Source of the DNA: an uncultured Prevotellaceae bacterium
GTDB taxonomy: Bacteria; Bacteroidota; Bacteroidia; Bacteroidales; Bacteroidaceae
DNA length: 64,000 bases
Assembly: GCA_902779455.1 (NCBI GenBank)
Contig: CACZBS010000002.1
Span: 124,001-188,000, forward strand
Direction of reading: 5' to 3'
The position numbers were made by a program, and so were the translations under genes. The notes below the pieces were generated by a model, which saw only the letters and a list, made by a program, of their open reading frames with translations, was not told the DNA's origin and did not search any database. The first letter of the stretch is position 1. Each line of letters starts with the position of its first letter. Below are positions 34,039 to 42,827 of this stretch, in pieces.

Positions 34039-35676
34039 TTATTTGGCCTGTTCGAGGGCCAGCGTGCGAGTCGGTTGGTCGCAGACTTCTGTCGGGCCCC
34101 AATACTGGATTGGGCCAGGATAGACATAGGCGGTCTCGCGTGACCAGCGCTCGCGCTGTTCGGCAAAGGTCTTGAAGGGCATACCTTCAAGATCGACGAG
34201 GGCCTTGCGGATGACAGGCTTCATCTGGCCGTTACGGCGCTCCATGTTCATCATCATGGTGATGGGCACACCGCCAGCCTTCCACTCATCAGCTGGAGCT
34301 GTCGTGTTCTTTACGATTGCCATGTAGCCCGTCTTGCCATTAGCGATGAGCTGGGCAGCGCTTGTGCCCAAAGCGTAGCAGTAGTCAGCGTCGAAGTTGG
34401 AGGGGGCAGCACAGCGTCCCTCGTAGCCGAAGAAGTGATGCTGAGTGGCAAACTTACCCTTGAACATGCCAGTCTTGCGCCAGCGCTCCAGTTTCGTGGC
34501 AACCATTGAGGACAGGAGTTTTTCCGTCTCAATGAGACTAACCTGGACATTGCCGTGAGGATCACGGTCGAGGGCAAGCTGATGAGCAACGCTCGTCGGT
34601 AGCGAGTTAAATACGGCGAGGTTCTCGTCGCTGATCTGCTGCTTGACGAAGTCAATCTGTTCGTCGCGGCTCAGATTCTTAGCCTCAGGACGTGCGAGGA
34701 CGTCGTTGAGTTCTGCAATAAGTTTCTTAATGGCAGGGATGAACTCAATGAGTCCCTCAGGAATAATAACCGTACCGAAGTTGTTACCTTCCTCAGCACG
34801 ACGTGCCACGACGTTGGCAATATATGTGACGACGTCGTCAAGCGTCAAGTCATTCTTCTCAACCTCTTCAGAAATGAGACAAACATTGGGCTGCGTCTGC
34901 AAGGCGCATTCCAGTGCAATGTGTGAAGCCGAGCGACCCATCACCTTGATGAAGTGCCAATACTTACGGGCTGAGTTGCAGTCGCGCTCGATGTTACCGA
35001 TAAGCTCTGAATAGGTCTTGCAAGCGGTGTCGAAACCAAACGACGTTTCAATCTGATCGTTCTTCAGGTCGCCGTCAATAGTCTTAGGACAACCAATAAC
35101 CTGCACACCGTAGTTCTTTGCGGCATAGTATTCTGCTAGCACACAAGCGTTTGTGTTCGAGTCGTCGCCACCAATGATGACGATGGCCTTGATGTTGAGC
35201 TCGCGAATAATCTCGAGACCTTTTTCAAACTGTTCTTCCTTCTCGAGCTTCGTACGGCCAGAGCCAATCATGTCGAAACCGCCAGTGTTGCGATATTCAT
35301 CGATGATGTCCTTCGTCAGTTCCATATAGTTATGGTCGACCAAGCCGCCAGGGCCCAATATGAAGCCGTAGAGGCGGCTCTCGGGATTCAGACGCTTCAC
35401 GGCATCGAACAAGCCCGTTATCACGTTGTGGCCGCCAGGAGCCTGACCGCCTGAGAGAATGATACCGACATTCATCGGCTCATGCTTCGTCTCCTCACCG
35501 GGGATGAACTCGACGAGAGGCATACCGTAGGTGTTGGGGAAGAGAGCTTTGATCTCATCCTGATTGTCGACACTCTGTGTAGGAGCACCCTCCTGCACCT
35601 TTACTGCACCCTGCAAACCGCGTGGCAGTTTGGGCTGATACGCGGCTCTTGCAATCTGCAATGCACTTTTTTCCAT
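34039..35676 (-). CDS. pfp: Diphosphate--fructose-6-phosphate 1-phosphotransferase
   Basis: A 545-residue long-type PPi-dependent phosphofructokinase. The active-site sequence [19 protein letters not shown], with GGDD rather than the GGDG of ATP-dependent enzymes, indicates pyrophosphate use; [10 protein letters not shown] and [16 protein letters not shown] provide substrate-binding residues, and [20 protein letters not shown] is typical of the group. It catalyses the reversible conversion of fructose-6-phosphate and PPi to fructose-1,6-bisphosphate and Pi. It has its own promoter and is followed by the GH25 gene. Confidence 0.96.
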   Translation of the reverse strand: MEKSALQIARAAYQPKLPRGLQGAVKVQEGAPTQSVDNQDEIKALFPNTYGMPLVEFIPGEETKHEPMNVGIILSGGQAPGGHNVITGLFDAVKRLNPESRLYGFILGPGGLVDHNYMELTKDIIDEYRNTGGFDMIGSGRTKLEKEEQFEKGLEIIRELNIKAIVIIGGDDSNTNACVLAEYYAAKNYGVQVIGCPKTIDGDLKNDQIETSFGFDTACKTYSELIGNIERDCNSARKYWHFIKVMGRSASHIALECALQTQPNVCLISEEVEKNDLTLDDVVTYIANVVARRAEEGNNFGTVIIPEGLIEFIPAIKKLIAELNDVLARPEAKNLSRDEQIDFVKQQISDENLAVFNSLPTSVAHQLALDRDPHGNVQVSLIETEKLLSSMVATKLERWRKTGMFKGKFATQHHFFGYEGRCAAPSNFDADYCYALGTSAAQLIANGKTGYMAIVKNTTAPADEWKAGGVPITMMMNMERRNGQMKPVIRKALVDLEGMPFKTFAEQRERWSRETAYVYPGPIQYWGPTEVCDQPTRTLALEQAK

Positions 35677-35729
35677 AATTTACTAAACCTATTATTTTAT
35701 AATGAATAATCTTATATGCTTTCGCGATG

Positions 35730-35737
35730 CAAAATTA
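35730..35737 (-). promoter_or_regulatory. pfp promoter, -7 box TAATTTTG
   Basis: TAATTTTGCA on the minus strand, 53 nt upstream of the pfp ATG. The 171-nt divergent gap holds this and the box at 35813-35820 and no repeat array. Confidence 0.68.
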
Positions 35738-35812
35738 CACATTTCCTACGAGAAATAATCACATTTACCACTTTTTTTTGCGAAAACCCTTTGTAGTTTC
35801 GTTTTTTTTTCT

Positions 35813-35820
35813 TAACTTTG
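35813..35820 (+). promoter_or_regulatory. Promoter, -7 box TAACTTTG
   Basis: TAACTTTG after a run of T, 27 nt before ATG 35848. Confidence 0.7.
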
Positions 35821-35847
35821 GCGATGCAAACATAATATTTAACTGAA

Positions 35848-36117
35848 ATGGCAAACAAAAGGGCATTAAAGCAAGCAATCAATGCCATTTGCGAGGAGCT
35901 TTTCGTCGAATGTGTGGCTGCATCTCTATACAGCCCCGAGAATCACAAGGACGACGCAGAAGCCCTCTTGGCATCGATTATCAAGACGCAAGCCGAATTC
36001 ACAACCCGTGTGTCGCATCCCGAGCCGGGCATGAAGCCAAAACTTTACTACAAGGACTTGCGCGAGAAATTCATGGCTCATGTGAGCGACATTGTCGATC
36101 AGATCAACAATCATTGA
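35848..36117 (+). CDS. Conserved hypothetical protein (89 aa)
   Basis: A small, soluble, mostly helical protein starting MANKRALKQAINAICEELFV. It has no membrane segment and no motif I recognise; two cysteines near residues 15 and 21 are not in a metal-binding spacing. Own promoter and normal codon use support it as real. It is followed 1 nt later by the acyltransferase gene, so both are probably co-transcribed. Confidence 0.75.
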   Translation: MANKRALKQAINAICEELFVECVAASLYSPENHKDDAEALLASIIKTQAEFTTRVSHPEPGMKPKLYYKDLREKFMAHVSDIVDQINNH

Positions 36118-36118
36118 A

Positions 36119-36679
36119 ATGTGGCGTAAGTTTTGTCGTTGGATATTGTTCAAACGTATGGGATGGACTCTGAATGTCACAGAGCCCCATCCCGACAAGT
36201 ACATCATCTGCCTGGCACCACACACCAGCAACTGGGACTTCCTCATCGGACAGCTCTATAACCAGGCCATGGGCCTGGGAAGCAACTTCATGATGAAGAA
36301 GGAGTGGTTTTTCTGGCCCCTTGGTCCCATTCTTCGTCTCATGGGAGGCATTCCCGTCTATCGGCAAAAGCATACGAGCATGACCAATGCCATGGCCGAT
36401 GCAGCCTGCAAGAACGACAAATTCAGGCTTTGCATCACCCCCGAAGGCACGCGGTCGAGAGTCGAGGAGTGGAAGAAGGGATTCTATTTCATTGCCCTCA
36501 AAGCACGGCTACCCATTTTGCTTTATGGACTCGACTATGAGCGGAAACTCATCCAATGCACCCGCACGGTTATCCCGACAGGTGACGTCGAGGCCGATCT
36601 CCGCCAGATAAAACTCTATTTCAAGGACTTCAAGGGTCGAAAACCAGAAAACTTTACCATCGGAAATGTGGAGCTATAA
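36119..36679 (+). CDS. 1-acyl-glycerol-3-phosphate acyltransferase-like protein
   Basis: 186 residues from ATG 36119. The PlsC-type catalytic motif is HTSNWD (HxxxxD, near residue 33), and the second block ITPEGTRS is near 105, so a lysophospholipid or related acyltransferase. The protein is shorter than PlsC and has one possible hydrophobic segment around PLGPILRLMGGIPVY, resembling a Bacteroidetes subgroup. An in-frame TTG further upstream would overlap the preceding gene and is less likely. The 3' end overlaps the next gene by 14 nt. Confidence 0.88.
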   Translation: MWRKFCRWILFKRMGWTLNVTEPHPDKYIICLAPHTSNWDFLIGQLYNQAMGLGSNFMMKKEWFFWPLGPILRLMGGIPVYRQKHTSMTNAMADAACKNDKFRLCITPEGTRSRVEEWKKGFYFIALKARLPILLYGLDYERKLIQCTRTVIPTGDVEADLRQIKLYFKDFKGRKPENFTIGNVEL

Positions 36680-39257
36680 GGTGTTATCCGTCTTTATGCT
36701 GCTCGTCTCCAGTACGATAGTCGGTGCCCAGACCACCTCGTGGGGCAAAATCGACCATCGTGGTGCACCTTGGGTCAGAAATGAATCGCGTCCCTACTCC
36801 ATCGAGCGCGGACTCGACGGGCGCCATCTCTCGTTGTGGGCCAGCCATGGACGTTATTATTCTGTCGACGAACAGCAATGGAAATGGCAGCGTCCGCCGC
36901 TTTTCTGCACGAACGAGGATCTGTTCACACAGACAATTGTCGTCCCCTATCTGATACCGATGCTCGAAAATGCCGGAGCCGTTGTGTTTACCCCTCGCGA
37001 GCGCGACTGGCAACGCCATGAGGTGATTGTCGACAACGACGATCACGCTTCGCTCGTCTACTATCAAGAGCGCGACTTCCAGCACAAGTGGGTCGATGCA
37101 CCCATGCGAGGCTTTGCCCGCCATGAAGGCGTCTATCACGATGGCGAAAATCCTTTCGAGGCAGGCACTCTCCGCATGACGGAGTCTACCAGAAACAAAT
37201 CGCGCCAGAGTACGATTAGCTATCAGCCCCAACTGCCATCGTCAGGCCGTTATGCCGTCTACGTCAGCTATGCCACGATGGACGAAAGTGTCGATGATGC
37301 ACGCTACACCGTCTGGCATAAGGGGCAACCTACGGAGTTCCGCGTCAATCAGCAGATGGGCGGCGGCACATGGGTCTATCTCGGTACGTTTGATTTCGAG
37401 GGCGGATGCTCTGAGCGCAACCGCGTTGAATTGAGCAACGTCAGTCAGCACCGCAATGGTGTTGTCACGGCCGATGCCGTCCGTTTCGGCGGAGGTATGG
37501 GCAATATCGAGCGGGGCGGCACCACGAGCGGCTATCCTCGCTGTCTCGAGGGAGCCCGCTATTATGCGCAATGGGCCGGTATGCCTTATAAGGTATACAG
37601 TGGGCGTGAAGGCACCAACGACTATGCTGACGACATCAACGTGCGTTCGCTCATGACCAACCACCTGTTGGGCGGTTCTGTCTATGCTCCCGACTCTGCC
37701 GGACTCCATGTCCCTATTGAATTGTCGCTGGCCATTCACAGCGATGCAGGCCACACCGACACGGGACTCGGCGTCTATGGCACGCTCTCAATCTGCACCA
37801 CTGGCTTCGGCGACCCACAACTGGCTGCAGGAATGAGCCGACAGGCCTCACACGAATTAGCAACAGACCTGCTCAACAACACAACAGCCGACCTTCAGTA
37901 TCGTTATGGCGAATGGACGTTGCGTAAGCTATACGACCGCAACTATTCCGAGACGCGAGTGCCCGTCGTGCCCAGCGCCATCCTCGAGACGATGTCGCAC
38001 CAGAACTTCGGCGACATGCGTTATGGCCAGGATCCCAATTTCCGTTTTACCCTTGCACGTTCTATTTATAAGACGCTGCTCCGTTACATCACCTCGCGGC
38101 ATGGCGAGAAATGTGTTGTCCAACCGATTTCCCCCGATAATTTCCACATTGAGTTTACAGACAAACGTGGCGAAGTGCGCCTCAGCTGGCAGGGGCTCAT
38201 TGATGGTCAGGAACCCACGTCCGAGCCAACCGGCTATGTGCTCTATATGGCCCAAGGCGACGGTGACTTCGACAACGGCACCACCCTACGCGGCACATCG
38301 TGCAACGTACGGCTGACGCCTGGCGTGCTCCATCACTTCCGGGTCACGGCCACCAACGACGGTGGTCAGAGCTTCCCGACGGAAGTGCTCTCTGCATTCT
38401 ACGACCCTACGGCTGAACATACGGCGCTCATCGTCAACGGATTCCATCGACTGTCGTCTCCCGCCATCAGTCGCTACGGACAAGGGTTCGACTTCGACGA
38501 GGACCCTGGTGTCAGCTATGGTGTGACAGCAGGTTTCCTTGGCCGCCAACAAGTGTTCGACCCGCGCCAGATCGGCATCGAGGATTCCACTGGCTTAGGC
38601 TTCACCTCAGGTGAACTGGCGGGCTACTTCATCGCAGGCAACGATTTCACGGACGTCCGCACGCATGCCGAGGCCATCGCCATGGCCGGCGGATTCAGCT
38701 TTGTCAGCTGTTCGTCACAGGCTGTCGAGAGTGGTCATGCCTCTCTGCTGCCCTACGATGTGGTCGACCTCATGCTTGGACTTGAGAAGGACGATGGTCA
38801 TAGCCTCGTCAGCTATAAGTCCATCCGGCCCTCGCTACAGGCTGCACTGCGCGATTTCACGTCGCATGGCGGCCGATTGCTGGTCAGCGGCGCCTACGTC
38901 GGGAGCGACCAGACGACCGATGCTGACAAGGCGATGCTCCGCGAGCTCCTGAAGGTCGAGTACATACGTCCGAACCGGCTGAACAATTCGGCCGTCAGCG
39001 GTCTTGGTCTCGACTTCCGTATCTATAGCCAGCTCAACGACCGCCACTATGCCGCCACCAGCACCGATGTGCTTATGCCCGTCGGGACAGCCTTCCCCGC
39101 CATGGTCTATCTGAACGACGACACCAGTGCTGCTGTGGCCTATCAAGGCGTCGACTACAGGTCGTTCACCATGGGATTCCCCTTCGAATGTATTATGGAC
39201 AAACAACAGCGTGCCAGCATCATGCGCGGCATACTTAATTTCTTAACAAACAAATAA
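36666..39257 (+). CDS. Secreted golvesin-domain / amidase-like protein
   Basis: 863 residues with an N-terminal signal peptide (VLSVFMLLVSSTIVGAQ). A beta-rich golvesin-type domain (GRYAVYVSYATMDESVDDAR, then GGTWVYLGTFDFEGG) lies near 190-280. An N-acetylmuramoyl-L-alanine amidase-like region follows: LSLAIHSDAGHTDTG near 355 with the zinc-type histidine, and AILETMSHQNFGDMRYG near 440. A fibronectin III-like domain is near 500-580, and a C-terminal region of unknown type follows. Homologues are often labelled xanthan lyase, probably misleadingly. A role in peptidoglycan hydrolysis is inferred only. Confidence 0.78.
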   Translation: MWSYKVLSVFMLLVSSTIVGAQTTSWGKIDHRGAPWVRNESRPYSIERGLDGRHLSLWASHGRYYSVDEQQWKWQRPPLFCTNEDLFTQTIVVPYLIPMLENAGAVVFTPRERDWQRHEVIVDNDDHASLVYYQERDFQHKWVDAPMRGFARHEGVYHDGENPFEAGTLRMTESTRNKSRQSTISYQPQLPSSGRYAVYVSYATMDESVDDARYTVWHKGQPTEFRVNQQMGGGTWVYLGTFDFEGGCSERNRVELSNVSQHRNGVVTADAVRFGGGMGNIERGGTTSGYPRCLEGARYYAQWAGMPYKVYSGREGTNDYADDINVRSLMTNHLLGGSVYAPDSAGLHVPIELSLAIHSDAGHTDTGLGVYGTLSICTTGFGDPQLAAGMSRQASHELATDLLNNTTADLQYRYGEWTLRKLYDRNYSETRVPVVPSAILETMSHQNFGDMRYGQDPNFRFTLARSIYKTLLRYITSRHGEKCVVQPISPDNFHIEFTDKRGEVRLSWQGLIDGQEPTSEPTGYVLYMAQGDGDFDNGTTLRGTSCNVRLTPGVLHHFRVTATNDGGQSFPTEVLSAFYDPTAEHTALIVNGFHRLSSPAISRYGQGFDFDEDPGVSYGVTAGFLGRQQVFDPRQIGIEDSTGLGFTSGELAGYFIAGNDFTDVRTHAEAIAMAGGFSFVSCSSQAVESGHASLLPYDVVDLMLGLEKDDGHSLVSYKSIRPSLQAALRDFTSHGGRLLVSGAYVGSDQTTDADKAMLRELLKVEYIRPNRLNNSAVSGLGLDFRIYSQLNDRHYAATSTDVLMPVGTAFPAMVYLNDDTSAAVAYQGVDYRSFTMGFPFECIMDKQQRASIMRGILNFLTNK

Positions 39258-39259
39258 TT

Positions 39260-39577
39260 ATGGCAAAGATATTAACTAACGCTTCGGGCTCTCGGAGCAT
39301 CGAGGTGACTGAGCAACATCTGGCAACAATCGAGCGTTATCAGTTGTTACGCGACCTCATCGATTCCAACGGATTTGTTGATGAGCAGGTGCTCGACAAA
39401 CTGAAGCTCAACGTCCGCTCTCTTCTCGAATCGGAGGCCGGACTCGATAAGGACCTGCTCGACCTCTGTCTCGATGTGGTCTACCACTCGAACATGAAGG
39501 CATTGGGGCTGCAGAACCTATTACAGCTCTACGTAGAATGGCTGGAAAAGAAAGAGGATGGAGTATCGGCTGACTGA
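39260..39577 (+). CDS. Conserved hypothetical protein (105 aa)
   Basis: A small acidic, helical protein beginning MAKILTNASGSRSIEVTEQH. No domain recognised. Leucine-rich segments (VLDKLKLNVRSLLE, LLDLCLDVVYHSNMKALGL) suggest a helical bundle or protein-binding role. It lies 2 nt after the golvesin/amidase gene and overlaps ygiQ by 20 nt, so it is in the same operon. Confidence 0.72.
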   Translation: MAKILTNASGSRSIEVTEQHLATIERYQLLRDLIDSNGFVDEQVLDKLKLNVRSLLESEAGLDKDLLDLCLDVVYHSNMKALGLQNLLQLYVEWLEKKEDGVSAD

Positions 39578-41495
39578 TTTCCTTCCAACCACAAAGAAGG
39601 AACTGGAGCTTCGTGGATGGGACTACGTCGACGTGATCCTGTTCTCGGGTGATGCTTATGTCGACCACCCGTCGTTCGGAGTAGCCGTCATTGGCAGAAC
39701 CCTCGAGGCTGCCGGATTCCGCGTCGCCATCGTTCCGCAGCCCGATTGGCACGGCGACTATCGCGACTTCCGCAAGCTGGGGCGCCCGCGCCTGTTCTTT
39801 GGCATCGCGCCTGGCTGCATGGACTCCATGGTCAACAAGTACACCGCCGCCCGCCGCCTGCGCTCCGAGGATGCCTATTCGCCAGACGGGCGCCATGACA
39901 TGCGCCCCGAATACCCCACCATCGTATACACCCAGATTCTGAAGAAACTCTATCCCGACGTGCCCGTCGTGCTCGGCGGTATCGAGGCCTCGCTCCGCCG
40001 ACTCACCCATTACGACTATTGGCAGGACCGTCTGCGCCCCTCCATCCTGGTCGATTCGGGGGCCGACCTGATCATTTATGGCATGGGCGAAAAGCCTATC
40101 GTCGAGTTGGCCCGACTGTTGGCCCGCGGCGAGCCTTTCGAAGCGGCACTTCAGTTGCCTCAAAGTGCCGCTTTGTTGCCCTCAAAGCACCGCTTTGCTG
40201 CCGTCAAAGCGGCCGATATCTTGCTGCATTCCCATGAGGAGTGTCTGCGCAACAAGCGGGCACAGGCCGAGAACTTCCGCTACATCGAGGAACAGTCGAA
40301 CATGATGCATGCCCAGCGTCTGCTGCAGCAGGTGGGCGAACGGGTCGTCGTCGTCAATCCCCCCTACCCTCCGATGACCACCGAGGAACTTGACGCCTCG
40401 TTCGACCTGCCATACACGCGACTGCCCCACCCCAAGTATAAGGGCAAGCGCATCCCCGCCTACGAGATGATCAAGTTCTCGGTCAACATCCATCGCGGCT
40501 GTTTCGGCGGATGCGCCTTCTGCACCATCTCTGCCCATCAGGGCAAGTTCATCTCATGTCGCTCCAAGGAGAGCATCCTGCGCGAGGTGAAGCAAGTCAT
40601 TGACATGCCTGATTTCAAAGGCTATCTCAGCGACCTTGGCGGCCCGTCAGCCAATATGTACGGCATGCACGGCCGCAATCGCAATGCCTGCGAGAAGTGC
40701 CGACGCCCTTCATGCATCCATCCGCACATCTGCCCCAACCTCGACACCAGTCACGACAAGTTGCTCGACGTCTACCATGCCGTCGACGCCCTGCCTGGCA
40801 TCAAGAAGAGCTTCATCGGCAGTGGCGTGCGCTATGACCTTATATTATATAAGAGCAAGGACGAGGTGGCCAATCGCTCCGCCATGCAATATGCCCGCGA
40901 GCTCATCTGCCGCCACGTCAGCGGACGGCTCAAAGTGGCCCCCGAGCACACCAGCGACCGCGTGCTCATGCTCATGCGCAAGCCGTCGTTCAGTCAGTTC
41001 GGAGAGTTTAAGCGCATCTTCGATCGCATCAATCGCGAGGAGCATCTGCGCCAGCAGATCATCCCATACTTCATCTCGTCGCATCCCGGATGCCATGAGG
41101 AAGACATGGCCGAACTTGCGGTTCTCACGAAGGACATGGACTTCCAGCTCGAACAGGTGCAGGACTTCACGCCCACGCCCATGACCGTGGCTACTGAGAC
41201 ATGGTACACCGGCTTCGATCCTTACACGCTTGAGCCCGTTTTTTCAGCCAAAACGCCCCGTGAGAAGTTGGCTCAGCGACAGTATTTCTTCTGGTATAAA
41301 CCAGAGGAACGACGCAATATTGAGCAGAGTCTTCGCCGCATCGGTCGGCCCGACCTCATTCCCCGATTGTATAAAACGCCTACATCATCATCCACTCCTT
41401 TCACTCCGACAAACATACATGCAAATCATCGAACAAGCCCTTATACCGAAAAACCCAACGAAGAAAAGCGAGGACGGCATCGTCGTAAGCGATGA
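39558..41495 (+). CDS. YgiQ-family radical SAM protein carrying an internal repeat array
   Basis: 645 residues. The N-terminal B12-binding-like region includes DAYVDHPSFGVAVIGRTLEA and VVLGGIEASLRRLTHYDYW; the radical-SAM motif CFGGCAFC has its cysteines at residues 315, 319 and 322, followed by DLGGPSANMYG and GSGVRYDL, which are typical of YgiQ. The C-terminal tail is basic and low-complexity (KRGRHRRKR). The reaction is unknown. Residues ~194-218 are encoded by repeat array 3, between LARGEP and the conserved LHSHEECL. The start overlaps the previous gene by 20 nt; the end overlaps the next gene by 77 nt. Confidence 0.92.
   Translation: MEYRLTDFLPTTKKELELRGWDYVDVILFSGDAYVDHPSFGVAVIGRTLEAAGFRVAIVPQPDWHGDYRDFRKLGRPRLFFGIAPGCMDSMVNKYTAARRLRSEDAYSPDGRHDMRPEYPTIVYTQILKKLYPDVPVVLGGIEASLRRLTHYDYWQDRLRPSILVDSGADLIIYGMGEKPIVELARLLARGEPFEAALQLPQSAALLPSKHRFAAVKAADILLHSHEECLRNKRAQAENFRYIEEQSNMMHAQRLLQQVGERVVVVNPPYPPMTTEELDASFDLPYTRLPHPKYKGKRIPAYEMIKFSVNIHRGCFGGCAFCTISAHQGKFISCRSKESILREVKQVIDMPDFKGYLSDLGGPSANMYGMHGRNRNACEKCRRPSCIHPHICPNLDTSHDKLLDVYHAVDALPGIKKSFIGSGVRYDLILYKSKDEVANRSAMQYARELICRHVSGRLKVAPEHTSDRVLMLMRKPSFSQFGEFKRIFDRINREEHLRQQIIPYFISSHPGCHEEDMAELAVLTKDMDFQLEQVQDFTPTPMTVATETWYTGFDPYTLEPVFSAKTPREKLAQRQYFFWYKPEERRNIEQSLRRIGRPDLIPRLYKTPTSSSTPFTPTNIHANHRTSPYTEKPNEEKRGRHRRKR
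40139..40212. repeat. Array 3 of the 22-bp-period palindromic repeat, inside ygiQ
   Basis: Units at 40139 (CGAAGCGGCACTTCA), 40161 (CAAAGTGCCGCTTTG), 40183 (CAAAGCACCGCTTTG) and a truncated one at 40205 (CAAAGCGG), spacers GTTGCCT, TTGCCCT and CTGCCGT, again exactly 22 nt apart. Three periods equal 66 bp, so the reading frame is kept; each unit is read in a different frame, yielding peptides such as SAALLPSKHRF. No stop codon occurs in the frame used. Confidence 0.9.
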
Positions 41496-42231
41496 CTTCA
41501 TTGCCGTCATTGACGGTTCCACCTCGAAGTCAACACGTCGTTGCAACAAGGGCTTCAACATTTTTGGACGCAGCAACGGTGAAATAGCGATGCGACTTGT
41601 CAGCAGCTATATCCGGCGTATGCCCAAGACCACGACATGCCATCAGTTTTGCATTGGAACGACCCGTCTTTTTCGACAGCATTACAAGTCCTCATTACTG
41701 CCACACCTTGCGGCGCATCCCGAGGATCGCATGGCTGCCAGCGCCGTCGTCTTCAGCCGTCTGCGACGCGAGATCTGGATGGTTGGCGACTGCCAGTGCC
41801 TGGTCGGCGACGAATATTTCGACAACCCTAAGCCCTACGAGCAGAAGCTGGCAGAGCAGCGTGCAGAGATCATCAAGAGCAGCCCTGAACCATGGGATCA
41901 CTACCTTAGCGACGACACCGCGCGAGCCGCCATCATTCCCCTGATGCTCGAGAAGATGAAGCAACAGAACGTCAGTTACTCCGTCATCGACGGCTTTCCC
42001 ATCCCGGAGCGGCACGTCCGCATCATCACACTCGACTTCCAGCCATGGGAAATCGTCCTGGCCTCTGATGGCTATCCACGGCTCTGCCCCACCCTTGCAG
42101 AATCTGAGGCTAAACTGTCGGAACAGAAAGCTAACGACCCGCTCAACATCGGCCTTTTTAAGGCTACCAAGGCATTTGCCGAAGGAAATAATTCGTTCGA
42201 CGATCGTGCTTATATCAGATTTAAGGCCTAA
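41419..42231 (+). CDS. PP2C-like protein of unknown activity
   Basis: 270 residues from ATG 41419. Motifs recall a PP2C phosphatase core in degenerate form: DDFIAVIDGSTSKS (compare the DG motif), SRLRREIWMVGDCQCLVGD (compare GDSR) and IVLASDGYPRLCPTLA (compare LASDG). One or more metal-binding aspartates of active PP2C are not obvious, so activity is uncertain. The open frame extends upstream, but the MQIIEQAL start follows the end of ygiQ conservation and gives a 77-nt overlap. The tRNA-Arg promoter begins soon after the stop. Confidence 0.68.
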   Translation: MQIIEQALIPKNPTKKSEDGIVVSDDFIAVIDGSTSKSTRRCNKGFNIFGRSNGEIAMRLVSSYIRRMPKTTTCHQFCIGTTRLFRQHYKSSLLPHLAAHPEDRMAASAVVFSRLRREIWMVGDCQCLVGDEYFDNPKPYEQKLAEQRAEIIKSSPEPWDHYLSDDTARAAIIPLMLEKMKQQNVSYSVIDGFPIPERHVRIITLDFQPWEIVLASDGYPRLCPTLAESEAKLSEQKANDPLNIGLFKATKAFAEGNNSFDDRAYIRFKA

Positions 42232-42257
42232 AATTTGGCTGTTTCACAAAAAATGAC

Positions 42258-42265
42258 TACCTTTG
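42258..42265 (+). promoter_or_regulatory. tRNA-Arg(TCT) promoter, -7 box TACCTTTG
   Basis: TACCTTTGCA 26 nt before the tRNA 5' end. Confidence 0.72.
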
Positions 42266-42291
42266 CAACCGCTAAGAGCAAAGCAATGCTT

Positions 42292-42365
42292 GGTTCCGTA
42301 GCTCAGCTGGATAGAGCAACAGCCTTCTAAGCTGTGGGCCTTGGGTTCGAGTCCCAACGGAATCA
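42292..42365 (+). tRNA. tRNA-Arg (anticodon TCT)
   Basis: A full cloverleaf can be drawn: acceptor GGTTCCG/CGGAATC with discriminator A, D-arm GCTC...GAGC, anticodon stem ACAGC/GCTGT with loop CTTCTAA, and T-arm TTGGG-TTCGAGT-CCCAA. The anticodon TCT reads AGA/AGG. CCA is not encoded (the next bases are CAG), so it must be added after transcription. Confidence 0.95.
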
Positions 42366-42366
42366 C

Positions 42367-42406
42367 AGAGAGAGAGGGCACACATCCCTCTCTCTTTGCA
42401 TTTTTA
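42367..42406 (+). terminator. Terminator after tRNA-Arg(TCT)
   Basis: GAGAGAGAGGG pairs with CCCTCTCTC around a short loop, followed by TTTGCATTTTT. Confidence 0.75.
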
Positions 42407-42464
42407 AGCGTAACATAATTCCATTTTCAAAAATAATCAAGAGATGAAAGATAAACTTTGAGAA

Positions 42465-42504
42465 AACAAAAAGCAGAGACATTCCTCTAACTGGAAGTCT
42501 CTGC
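42465..42504 (-). terminator. Terminator after the minus-strand tRNA pair
   Basis: On the minus strand GCAGAGAC...GTCTCTGC (42504-42497 with 42480-42473), with an inner TTCC/GGAA pairing, followed by TTTTTGTTTTC. Confidence 0.78.
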
Positions 42505-42513
42505 AAAACCTGG

Positions 42514-42588
42514 TAGGAACATTGGGACTCGAACCCAAGACCTCTTCAATGTGACTGAAGCGCTCTAAACCAACTGAGCTATGCTCCT
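42514..42588 (-). tRNA. tRNA-Val (anticodon CAC)
   Basis: Minus-strand cloverleaf: acceptor AGGAGCA/TGTTCCT with discriminator A, T8, D-arm GCTC...GAGC, anticodon stem CTTCA/TGAAG with loop GTCACAT, T-arm TTGGG-TTCGAGT-CCCAA. The anticodon is CAC, reading GTG (valine). CCA is encoded directly after the discriminator (42511-42513). The acceptor begins with A, which is unusual but pairs with T. Confidence 0.9.
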
Positions 42589-42617
42589 ATCAAAACCTGC
42601 CGCTAACAGGCCCCTGG

Positions 42618-42691
42618 TGAACCCGAAGGGATTCAAACCCTTGACCTTCAGAACCGGAATCTGACGCTCTATTCAGCTAAGCTACGGGTCC
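42618..42691 (-). tRNA. tRNA-Arg (anticodon CCG)
   Basis: Minus-strand cloverleaf: acceptor GGACCCG/CGGGTTC with discriminator A, D-arm GCTT...GAGC, anticodon stem TCAGA/TCTGA with loop TTCCGGT, T-arm AAGGG-TTTGAAT-CCCTT. Anticodon CCG reads CGG. CCA is encoded (42615-42617). It precedes tRNA-Val in the same direction, so both probably come from one precursor. Confidence 0.93.
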
Positions 42692-42711
42692 TTTCTGCGG
42701 GATTGCGGGTG

Positions 42712-42719
42712 CAAAGGTA
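42712..42719 (-). promoter_or_regulatory. Promoter of the tRNA-Arg(CCG)/tRNA-Val pair, -7 box TACCTTTG
   Basis: TACCTTTGCA on the minus strand, 20 nt before the tRNA 5' end. It diverges from the promoter at 42783-42790. Confidence 0.72.
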
Positions 42720-42782
42720 ATGCTTTTTCCCGAACTGGCCAAATTTTTTCCTACATTTTTTTGCTCTTCGCTCGATTTTTTG

Positions 42783-42790
42783 TACCTTTG
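42783..42790 (+). promoter_or_regulatory. Promoter of the DUF4348-murB unit, -7 box TACCTTTG
   Basis: TACCTTTGCA after TTTTTTG, 37 nt before ATG 42828. Confidence 0.72.
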
Positions 42791-42827
42791 CAGTCCAAAA
42801 CAGAAAAAGATGTACTAACGCACGAAG

